Source: Cryptomeria japonica
Taxonomy: Eukaryota; Streptophyta; Pinopsida; Cupressales; Cupressaceae
Length of the DNA: 64,000 nucleotides
NCBI RefSeq assembly: GCF_030272615.1
Contig: NC_081413.1
Span: 603,260,709 to 603,324,708 of the forward strand
Direction of reading: 5' to 3'
Shown here: piece after piece, positions 38,129-48,633 of the stretch
Layout of the letters: every line of letters starts with the position of its first letter
Position numbering within the stretch: position 1 is the first letter of the stretch
The notes under the pieces: model-generated
What the model was told of the DNA's origin: nothing
Databases searched by the model: none
The model's input: only the letters and a program-made list of their open reading frames with translations
Program-made: the position numbers and the translations under genes

Positions 38129-38379
38129 TTACAATCGATGGGACCGAGAGCTAGATGTGTTGCAGAAGTCAAGATCAAATTGTAGCTAGTTGTTCATTTA
38201 ACATAGTGATTGAGTGAAGTAACTAAGATCTGGTCTAGTTTCAGGAATGATCTATCCTGTGTAAGATGTTATCTAAGTTAACTTAAGTTTGATAAGATGT
38301 TTGTTTGAACTCGCTTAAAGATGATTGACAAAATCATGCAACGCAATGATAGGGGTACACTATCAAGTTTGTTTATGCT

Positions 38380-40198
38380 AAGGGGGATGATGAGAAATTT
38401 TATGCTTGCTGTAGACTGATCTAGGCAGATTTGACTGTTCTGTACTGACAAAATCAGAGATTCATATGACAGGATTTACTGAGCTGAATGACAATTTAAT
38501 AGTTCCAGGATGACAACAATTTTGTTTCGTACAAGTTGCTGAGTAGTACCATACAATAGATGGGTATGTCTAGGATGACAAAATATTTAGTGCAATTATG
38601 TATCATACGACACAGGATTTAGCTTCAGACGACATAATGCTGGGTTTTTAATGACATAGGATTGAGCTCAGATGACAAATAATCAGATTTGTACGACACA
38701 GGATATGGTGTAGGATGTCAAATAATCAGGTTCATATGATTGTTAACAGGACAAAGATAAAAATTCTAAGTTTTTCAATAGCTAAGTATGACAACTGAGT
38801 ATGACCAATTCTGAGATGGTCTGATTTTTGACCAGGATAGACTAGTTTTGGACAGAATTTTGACTTAGGGTAGACTAAATCTAACACGGACAAAGTTTTT
38901 GATCACTGGGTTGTTTCTTATTTTCTCCAATTTTGGTATTCCAGTTTTAGTTTGAAGGATGAAAACATAGAAAACACGCAGTATGAATAGTAACTCCAAT
39001 CACAGCATGCAAACCTTATGGAAGTTGGCTTAGAGAAGAAAACCTTTGCTTGCTGACTTAGGTACATACCCAATAGCTAATCAGAATATGACTGCTGAGT
39101 CTCACGCAATGGATTCTCAACACCGTATTAGCCGACTCCAAATGCTAATGGGGGCACGATATGGCAAGTGTCTTGGGAGATTACTATCTCTCTTGCACAA
39201 AGATTATCAACCTTTTGGAGGTAAATTGGGTAGCTTCTAATTTTAATTGGATCTAGTAAGGGGTCCATTCAACGCGTCAAGGTATAAACTCAATTAAGAA
39301 GTCTCCAAACCTTGAAAACCAAGGTTCAATATACCTGAAGGTACTGAGGAGAGCTATTCCTGAGCACTACCATTGACATGATTTTCATCAAATCACGTTT
39401 ATTTTATAGTGGGTTGGAGTACTTGGCCTTTAGCCGTTCCCACTTAGGTCGTTCCCCTCACATCGGCTGTAACGACTTTAAGAATTTTCAAGCTCCTTGG
39501 GAGGGCAGGCCTGCTAAAGATGTACAAATCTCAAACAAAGAAAACGCCTCAAGGGTCTAGATTTCTGATTGTCTAAAAAGACAAGAGCATACTCTCCTAC
39601 CTCTCAGAATTTACTTAAAACATGAAATATAGATTTGTTCTTTGACCAGATAGCAAGTTAGGTGCCTGAAAAAAATGAATTTAAAGAATACACGATGTTT
39701 GGCTAATTTCCTTTAGGCAACCTGCAAAAACAACGTATCAGTAGTCATGTTGTTTTTATTCTTTGACATGCATATGTTTGATTGATAAATTCTTTGACAA
39801 GCATCTTGCAAGAAACTGGTTAAGCTGTGAAAATATTAGGCAGACATAAGATGATTCAGGGTTAGCGTTAGCGTAATCAAATTTTGACAGAAAACCTAAA
39901 AAGTGAAACTTGTTTTAACCTAATAGAATACAACATCATACGACAATTATCATAGAATGAAATGACAAAAGGCTTTTATCGTACAAGTTAGAACTAAGCA
40001 TAGGACGACAAAAGATAAAATCAGATAATCAGAACACCATGTCGTACAACACCATTTTCTGATTCGTACATCAAATAAAATGCTTCAAAATAATGTCATA
40101 TGATGCAGTAATACCACTCATAAGATATTTCACAGAGATTGTACAAACGAAACCCGTAGGATAAAAAAATGATTTTGAGGCTGAAAAAGTAGTCTTTT
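38380..40198 (-). mobile_element. Leader of the minus-strand unit
   Basis: Non-coding DNA between PBS and gag. 38580-38730 has degenerate repeats of (T/A)CGACACAGGAT(T/A)T. 39940-40150 has TCGTAC/GTACGA-type motifs. 39040-39560 is less AT-rich and has short open frames, none recognisable. Confidence 0.6.
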
Positions 40199-40216
40199 GC
40201 CCCATGGTGGGCGCCA
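40199..40216 (-). other. Primer-binding site of the minus-strand unit
   Basis: On the minus strand TGGCGCCCACCATGGGGC, one substitution from the outer PBS, next to the LTR. Confidence 0.75.
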
Positions 40217-40220
40217 AAAA

Positions 40221-41306
40221 TGTGTGTGTGAAAAGTGGACCTGTATCTGGAATACACAACACTTCAATTAAGTCATTAGATGCATGGTTAGTAAATCAAT
40301 AATCAAAGAATAATAAGCCATTACAAAGCGACCCATTGCCTTCTAGTAGATGTGATTTTAGATTGCTGTCAGATTGCTAAGCTATCCAGTGACTAGACAA
40401 CACCTAAACGAAGGATTTTTAATCTATATGAGCATGGATTTAAGCTAGATGAATGCAAGATTTAAGCTAGATATGCAAGATTAATCTAACATGATTTAAG
40501 TAATATATTAAATTTTAAGTAAATTATTTAAGCAATATGAAATAACTAATATGCAATATCTCAATGCAAAATGAACCTAGAGAAAAAACAACATAATAAC
40601 AATATATTCTCTAGGATCTTTGAATGAGAGATGAGAGCTTGAATTTATAGAAAATTCAGAAAGAAACCAAAGGCTGAGATCAAATGATGATGAGCAGTCA
40701 AGATTTTCCAAGAGGAAGCACAATCCAGGTGAATTGATGTGATTGGATGCTTTGCCTAGTTTTAAAGGAAATTGAAGTAAAATTAAGATAAAATCAGGAA
40801 ATAAACTGATTTATTCTCTATTTCATTCAATTTTAATTTTTAATTGTTTTAATTGCTTTCTTTGAGATTATTTATCATATTTTTAATTTTTTTTTTCAGG
40901 ATTATCTCCAATTGATTTCTTTTCTCAATTTTAATTCTTTTTTTGTCAATTAATTCCTTTTTTGATTTATTTCCATTTTTGAAGATTTGTGCTCATAATT
41001 TCCAATTCCTCTTTCTTGATTTGTTTCCTTTTTTGAAGATTTATGGAAAATTGATTTATTTAATTAAATATGCTGGGATATTTAATAAAATAAATAAGAT
41101 AATTGTTTAAAATCATTTACTTGGAATGATCAATTAATTAAATAAATATATAATTAATATTGGTTGATTAATTTGCCATGTGAGATTTGGTGATTAAAGA
41201 ATTAATTGTGTGTTGAAGATTTATTTAATTGTCTTTGGTTAGGACCTTGGTGATGTTGTCAAGATTAGGAGCCCATGGTTTAGATGACCATTTTTAGGGT
41301 GTTACA
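40221..41306 (-). mobile_element. Inner LTR 2, the 5' LTR of the minus-strand unit
   Basis: 1086 bp, TGTGTGTGTGAAAAG to GGGTGTTACA on +. It has a PBS on one side and a polypurine tract (41307-41319) plus 3' internal DNA (41322-41487) on the other, so it is shared by two internal regions. Confidence 0.88.
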
Positions 41307-41487
41307 TTTGCCCCTCTTTGAATTAATGTGTGAGCAGCGCGTTGGTTCAAAGAAAATTTGATGTCTAGGAGATACTAATTCTGAACTTGATTGATCACGA
41401 ACTAGATGAAGAGTGAGGTGTTTAGCTTGATTTGAAGTGATGAAGCTGAACTGAGTTGATTAAAGCGATATTGATCCCAAACTAGGA

Positions 41488-41881
41488 CCTTATTATGTTG
41501 TTTTTGCTCTAGGTTCATTCAGAATTTGCATTGAGATATTGCATATTAGTTATTTCATATTGCTTAAATAATTTAGCTTAAACATTCATATATTACTTAA
41601 ATCATGTTAGATTAATCTTGCATATCTAGCTTAAATCTTGCATTCATCTAGCTTAAATCCATGCTCATATAGACTAAAAATCCTTCGTTTAGGTGTTGTC
41701 TAGTCATTGGATAGCTTAGCAATCTGAGAGCAATCTAAACTCGCATCTACTAGAAGGCAATGGATCACTTTGTAATAGTTTATTATTCTTTGATTATTGA
41801 TTTACTAACCATGCATCTAATGACTTAATTGAAGTGTTGTGTATTCCAGATACAGATACAGGTCCACTTTTCACACACACA
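41488..41881 (+). mobile_element. Outer 3' LTR, truncated (+ orientation)
   Basis: Matches the last 390 bases or so of 27781-28921 and ends in the same CACACACACA, then GTGGA at 41882-41886. Its first 750 bases are gone and it abuts minus-oriented internal DNA. Confidence 0.85.
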
Positions 41882-41886
41882 GTGGA

Positions 41887-44800
41887 TCTTAAGACCCCCT
41901 TTTGGTTGCACATCTTTGTGCATATACCCTTGAGATCCATGGTTGTAGACATGTCAAGAATCATGTTTGCAGTTGAAAATATGATCTAGGAATTACAATC
42001 ACATCTTGGGAGGTCAATGATGATAAGATTGGGATATGACATTATTGTGGCACAAATTTACACAAGAATATTATTTCTTGTAAACTTGTTGTTACATGAA
42101 AGACAACAATCTACTATTTTTTTTAATATATTTAACTATTACATTATTTATCTTGGAAACAAGCTTGACCTATAATGAAACTAAAAGATAATCCAATAGT
42201 TGATTAAGTTAGACATGTTATCCTTGAACATTTATGAAGAATCAAATGTTTAACTATAATTTTCAATTCTCATATTCATCTAAAAGCTATTATTTTAAGG
42301 CTTTACTCTAGCAAATTCTCCCAATTTATGTTATCGTCTTCTTAAACACATGTAATGCTAAAGAAAAACAATAATATCTTCTATCTTGAGTAAAGAAAAT
42401 CAACTACAAATCAACAAACTCCAAATTAATCAACACATTATAAATAAGGGAGTTATGTAAACCACCAATGACATGATTAATTGTTTATAGTAATATTCCA
42501 TGCATTTGGAAATGTAATTTCAAACAACTTCTTGTGCATGTAAGTTTACCCACACATACACCCTGATAGGATGAATTGCGTATAGTCCTTTTCCATTTTT
42601 CCATGCATATGAAAATATAATGTGGAACAAGTTCTTGTACATGTTAATTTTTATATACGAGTATGCACATACACCCAATTTCAACAATGTTCAAAACATT
42701 TTAATCATAATAGACCCAAAACATATTTTTTTTCATAAATATACAATTTTCATTATTATAATTACAAATGCCTTTAACAACTATTTATTGCTTTAACAAC
42801 TATTAATTGCTTTATCTATTACAAATTGACTAATATGTTAATTTTTATTTGTATCAATTTTAACAAATTTACCAATTTATAAAAATTGAATATTAAGTTA
42901 TGTTGACACATACATTTTCGCTAAATCTTTTATGAAAGATCAAATTACATTTGACAAGACATTTATTAAATATTTTGCTTTTCAATTTAATTAATAAATA
43001 CAAAATAACTACGCAATTTGATCTTTAGGTAGACATTGCTCCCTTTCACAAGACACGAATATTCTTATTTCAAGAAAGGGAAAAAAAAATTTAAAAAAAT
43101 ATGAGATTCTTATCAATTATTCATTCATTGTGACACGGCAGATTGATAACGTCTCTATCGCAAATTGCTAGCCACTAATTCGGGCTTTACTTTTGGCGCC
43201 AAACACGAATTCCGTGACAAGCACGAAACGTAAGGCTAAATATTCCAAGTTCATTTCTTTACACTTCTATCAATATCACGTTATATGTTTAGAGGCAAAT
43301 ACCTGGTTTGATAAATTAGTCATGGGGGATGAATCACAGCTGAGCACTTCAATGGTTGTTGAATTTTATATAGTGGTCCCCTTTAATAAACTAGAGAATA
43401 AAATTTGTAATGGTAGTTAAAAGTGTTATTAAATGATTGATAGGTATGGATATTTATAGTTTTAAATATTTATTTCTATTGGTTATTTTATAGTATTTTT
43501 AATGTTGTTAGCACGTTTCAAAAGTATTTTGAGTTTGTTATTGTTCGATTTATGTTTTGTATATTGATTTTTAAGGTTTTGTTGGATTGTTAAATAGTTT
43601 TCTAGGGTCAAGTATGGGACGTAAGGTGATATAAGAATGTGTGCGGTTTTTTGTATTGGAGAGTAAGGCATTTACTTTCCTACATTAACAAGTAAGACTA
43701 TGTGACATGAATTTAAAAGAAGTTATTATTAGTTGTAGACAATGTAATGTCAATTTTAATATATTGAAGTTCACACAAAAGGGGTGACTAATTGGTACAC
43801 CTAGTGAGGCCCATGTCATGGGTCTACATATGAAAATTTGGTAGATTTAAATTTTTATGTCTTGCAAGTTTCCATAGGTAATTACATTGTTGTTTAGGTG
43901 AAAGTGACTTGTGGATTAGTGAAATTGTGGAAGCTTCAATGAATTCACGCCAATAATCCCAGTAAGACTACTTCAACAAACTCATCATTGGATAGATGGT
44001 AGCCCTTTGTCTTTCCTCGATATGAAAAATATTGAGTGAATCCATTGAAGATAGTCTTAGAGAAGAAACTTACAAAATCCATTTCAAGATAGGCCATATC
44101 ATTCTACACTTCAACAAATCTATACATTTGGGGATTGAGAGAATATGACCACTTTAGTGATTTCTTGTTGTCCTTTGATGAATATGTAAGATATAAGAGA
44201 TTGCTTCCATCCTTGATCAATTTATCTATTTTTTTTTATATTTTAGTACCGACTAGCTAACTCAACCTTGTGTGTGATCATTCTAACATCATTTATGTAG
44301 CTTAGTTAGTCAAATATTGAAGTTGACTAAGCTACTAATGCTATTTCTTACAATTTTATGACCAAGGACTTGCTTCACCCACTATTTTAGGAATTAAAGT
44401 AGATTAAAGGGTAAAATTATTGTATGTCGTGTTTGAGGGAATTTATTGATGGATGCTCTCTCCTTGCACCATTCGATGAGTTTAGATATCAAAAACCACA
44501 AATTTACCTAATTCTTGTTGTATTCACCTAAGACCACTAGTCATGCATATGCTCTTGATGTAGCCAGTTAAAACACAATCAATACCATTAACAAAAAACA
44601 TACAAAGTGACACAAGTTTGGATCAAATTTTCTTCAATATTATTTCTTTACAAACTCCAACCATTTTGAAATTACAATAGAAAAGGGCCTATTTTAACAT
44701 CAAACTAAAAATTTCCTTTTTGGGTAGATTTTTACAAAATCCGAAATTTGCCATTAATGGAAATTTTCAAATCTATCCCCAAAATCAGGAAATATTCTAG

Positions 44801-46860
44801 AAATATAAAAAAAATATTATTTCGGCACTAATTTCCAAGTTTCTAACTCCATAAAGATTACGAGTTCAAAAATAACTAAAAAAAACTTTTTTAAAAGCCG
44901 GAAAAACACTAAAAGCCAATTTTGAGGCCTCAGATGAAGGAATGTGGCCTTGGAAATTTGATAGAACTAAGGTCCTATTGAACAAGGTTTTGTCAAAAAT
45001 TCAAACAACTCCTCACGATACACCTCCACATTAAATTTCAGCCCAAATGGACAATTGAGTCAAAAGTTATGACTTCACGAAGTCCCTACATCAACTCTCT
45101 TCTTTCACTTTGTGTGATCTTGGAGGTCAAAAGCATCTAGTAACAATTTCCCTTTAGGAGTCCTACTTGGGAATTTCACTACCCCAAGGGATGAATTCAA
45201 CCAGATGAATTGATGATGCATAAAAAGGGGGGAGAAGAAAATTTGTACCCCAATCTAGTCATTTTGTATCTAACAAAACTTTGATTTGTAGGTGATACCA
45301 TGACTAGAAGTGAAAGGTTGGTCTTAAATTTCTATCAAAAGTTCCCGATTTATGCTTGTGACAAGCTAGTGTTCATATATGTGCCTCATGTATACTTGTG
45401 GTATTTCAAGGATGCACTAGTTATCCTTATATAGCCTAGAATAAGACCATTTTACCATTTTCTTAATGTTGTGCATGAGTCAATATCATCTCTAAAATTA
45501 CTACCCATTTGAGTAGAGATAGAGGCTCCTTGGGAAAGGCATCAAATCCTTTGAAGATAGGGATCTTATGTATACAATAATCCCTAGCTATCCATTTCTA
45601 GGAGAATTTTATTAGTGGGCCCAAACCAAGTTAATAAAACTACTTGAATAATATTAAGACATACAAGCATGTTTGGTGTATCTTCATGTGTTGAATTTGT
45701 GCATGTATTTAGTCAATTTGATTTGTGTCATCCTTTGATCTTCTAATTTTCTATATATTACTCCTTTTTTTTAATTCTAATCTAGTCCTTCAGCAAATCC
45801 ACCCCATTTTTCATAAAATCCACTCTCCTATAGGAAAATTTTCCTTGTCAATATGCAAATCCACTCTTGTATCCATTCTTAGTCTGATCTATCTATCCAC
45901 TGGTAGGTGAATCCATCCTTTTGTCTAGTGAATTAGTTTCCTAATAAGTGAATCCACCCTATTATTGGATGTATTTGCTTTTCCTCACTTCCTATCGCTC
46001 TAATAACCCAAACAAGTCAAATTCTCAACCGATGAATAAACCCTATTCTTAAGTGAATAAGAAAGCAGTTAAGTGAATATTACTTATCAACAAGTGAATA
46101 CTTTTTCCTTAAGTTCAACCTACTATGATTTTTTTCAAAATTGAGTCCAACCTTAGCTCATTGAATACATTTCCACATTCACAAATTTATCTTCTCAATG
46201 GGCAAATCAATCAACCTTTACAATTTCTAGACTAAATACTGTTCAAGTGAATCAATCATTTAGTAAGAGAGATTCTATTTCCCATATGAAAATTAGAGAG
46301 AAAACCATTAGGTCCATACCATAGTTACTATTCCCCTAAGTATAAAACTATGAATAAATAATTTTTTTGCACCATATCTAGGTCAAACGAGTTATTCTTA
46401 TCACCTCGCATATAAAAAAATTAGTCAAAACTCCACCCTCTTGGAAGAAAACAATCATATTTTAACATAGATCCAATTGGCATATAGATCATATACTATC
46501 ACAATCCAACCTTAATTACTTAATTGTGATCCTAAATCTTAATAAACCAAATAAAATAAAGTAGCATAAATTATTAGGTAAAACTAAAATGTAACAAGCA
46601 CAAATTATCATGAATGAATAAGAGTCAAACTGGAACTACGAAAATATTGATAAGAACACTGGGAATCATAACAACACACATTGTATTCTAAATAAATAAG
46701 CATATAACTAGTGATACACTCAACAAAAGAATGCTAGAAAATAATAAGGATCCCCATAGATGATAAGCTAAAAGGTTATTACAAGTTAAACAACCATTAA
46801 AGATGGGGAGATATAGATAATTAAATTTTTATGAAATTCTAGTTATCCTATTTTTACTCC
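41887..46860. other. Old AT-rich DNA, nothing recognised
   Basis: No domain could be read on either strand. 43193-43420 is a 75-codon open frame (it opens on GCGCCAAACACG, not a convincing gene). 45280-45640 has MTRSERLVLNFYQKF-like text that may be a transposon relic. 45790-46270 repeats GTGAATCCA/AATCCAC phrases. Confidence 0.4.
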
Positions 46861-47110
46861 AAATGAGATTAGGGAAAAGGTGCTAGAATTCCAAGGCAAC
46901 AATGTTGTCACCAAACAATATCACCTCAAATTCCTCATAATATGACTGGGGAATATGAAGTAGAGGATGAGATGTCATGATGAAAAATTTATGAAATCGC
47001 TAGAGGTGAGTGTAAAATAATGGTACGCAAGAATTCTATATGGCAATGGAATTATAGGATGATTTTATGAAAATTTTTATATTATAGTATGGAGAAAGGA
47101 TCAATCTTAA
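46861..47110 (+). pseudogene. LTR-retrotransposon gag relic
   Basis: One frame reads VLEFQGNNVVTKQYHLKF, then past stops EKFMKSLEV, WYARILYGNGIIG and FYE. The order (HL..F, then F..SLEG..R.WY..LP..SI..W..F) is that of plant retrotransposon gag domains. At least four stops. No neighbours are readable; 47110-47900 holds nothing recognised. Confidence 0.4.
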
Positions 47111-47959
47111 ATTTATAATCCACAAGATAGCCATGATAAAAAAAGGGTTAAATGAAAGTGAACATTTCTAATTTCAATAGTAGGTTTTAATGATAATAAG
47201 GAAAATAGTTTTCTATGTGAGGCTAAATGAATTAATATGCTTGGTATAATATTGCAAAGAATTTAATGTGAAGATATGATATTTCTTATGTGATAAGAAC
47301 CCTTATACATTGAGTGAATCAAATTATAGGGGAATTAATATAAGAGTATCTAGAAAGAATGTAGAGATTTTAATATTGGATGCAACCACTGAGGATAAAC
47401 TTGAAAAAATAATGGGGTTAATGAAGGTTCTCTTATAGTAGGTTGAAATAATTAAGAATGGATTGACTTATGGTAAATTTGACATGTACTTCAATGAATG
47501 GTAAAAGATTACAAAATATGCCCAAGAACCATGATTGGTCCAAAAGACTCTAGAGGAATAATAACAAAATGGTCCCAATATATAGAAACCAAGGACACTA
47601 AGAGAGACACACCCGTAATCCCTCTAGGATATATTGTGTGAATATTTAGGAAGACTCATTTTTATGTGCCATATGTTGTTGGATTCACAACCCCCAATTT
47701 TTTTTTGTTCTTATAAAACTTGTAAAATAGAAGGAATTCTCATATGAAAGTGTTGCACTTAAAAACTATGAAGATTAGATTGGGGACCAAATTGATAGTT
47801 GCAAAGAATATGAATTGTTTTACTATGATAAACAAATGTATCACATGAGGCATAGGCTACCAAAGATAGATATTAATTATCTCAAAAAAATTATGCAGTA
47901 GAGGTATGTTGGTGTTGGAAATAAGCCACACTCGAAATGACGATGGAATATTCCAAGAG

Positions 47960-48031
47960 GGGCTAGTAGCTCAGTGGTAGACCATTCCAGCAACATATGG
48001 AAGGTCCTAGGTTCGAGTCCTAGTTGGTCCA
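47960..48031 (+). pseudogene. tRNA-like unit 1
   Basis: 72 bases. Acceptor arms GGGCTAG and TTGGTCC pair 7 of 7 with wobbles, then a final A. A box TAGCTCAGTGGTAGA, B box GGTTCGAGTCC, T stem CCTAG/CTAGG. The anticodon arm TTCCA/TGGAA has an 8-base loop instead of 7, so no amino acid can be assigned and a working tRNA is unlikely. Confidence 0.5.
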
Positions 48032-48158
48032 TGTCTCAACATGGTATCGGAGCCAGTTCCAGGCTAGGAGCCCCAAGCACACGAGAGGTGTGGCTTAAGG
48101 TGGGGTGTTGGTGTTGAAAATAAGTCACACCCCAACTAACAATGGACTAGTCCAAGAG

Positions 48159-48230
48159 GGGCCATTAGCTTAGTGGTAGAGCACTCCAGCAACGTATGGA
48201 ATTTCCTAGGTTTGAGTCCTAGCTGGTCCA
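48159..48230 (+). pseudogene. tRNA-like unit 2
   Basis: Same architecture as unit 1: acceptor GGGCCAT with CTGGTCC (6 of 7), A box TAGCTTAGTGGTAGAG, B box GGTTTGAGTCC, 8-base anticodon loop. It lies exactly 199 bases after unit 1. Confidence 0.5.
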
Positions 48231-48633
48231 TGTCTCAACAAGGTATAAGATATTAAAACTTTACAATTAAGATAAGAATAATTTTATTGACATAGTTGTC
48301 TTGTAGTGATGCAGAGTGTCTAAGAGGCTCTACAACACACCAAGACTATGGTTTCAAACCCCAACTCTAGGCTATACAATAGGTTACTCAACCCAAGGTT
48401 TCCACTATTTTACAATGTCTCATAAAGTGGCATTTTGAGACAACACAAAAAAAGACACTCGTAAGGCTAGGGGAAGTAATTAAATCATGTACTAAAACCC
48501 AAATGGACTCAAATAAACCAAATCCACCTTTGAAACAAACCCTTTTAGGCCATTCCACATCACTGGTTCTCTAGGGGTGACTAGGTGCGAGTAACCGTAC
48601 TCAGAGAGAATTTTGGCCATATCTTTTGACACC

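Larger units (their letters stand above)
27781..41881 (+). mobile_element. Composite gypsy-type element without pol (LARD-like), 14.1 kb
   Basis: Outer ends: a + oriented LTR at 27781-28921 and the tail of a + oriented LTR at 41488-41881, flanked by GTGGA on both sides, so the whole block behaves as one insertion. Inside, 27781 to about 29525 reads + (LTR, PBS, leader), whereas about 29530-41487 reads -, with two more LTRs (31235-32376 and 40221-41306), a PBS (40199-40216), two polypurine tracts and a broken gag. No protease, RT, RNase H or integrase is readable, so it could only move with help. The minus-strand part from 31235 to 41306 has the layout LTR-PBS-gag-PPT-LTR of a full non-autonomous element but no TSD of its own. 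Confidence 0.8.
47907..48245 (+). repeat. Tandem 199-bp unit carrying a tRNA-like sequence (1.7 units)
   Basis: TGTTGGTGTTG starts at 47907 and again at 48106; the text after each runs in parallel through the tRNA-like part and CATGTCTCAACA. After the first tRNA-like part comes ATGGTATCGGAGCCAG, close to a tRNA-Met PBS (TGGTATCAGAGC). It looks like a tRNA-derived repeat, possibly linked to retroelement LTR edges. Confidence 0.65.

Noticed and set aside
39046-39240. 64-codon frame in the less AT-rich part of the LARD leader
   Set aside because: Lies in non-coding leader, antisense to the element, with no recognisable domain.
43193-43420. 75-codon frame starting MAPNTNSVTSTKRK
   Set aside because: No homology recognised, no promoter or splice context; length is compatible with chance.
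47960-48230. Two functional tRNA genes
   Set aside because: Anticodon loops have eight bases and acceptor stems rely on wobble or mismatch; better seen as tRNA-derived repeats.
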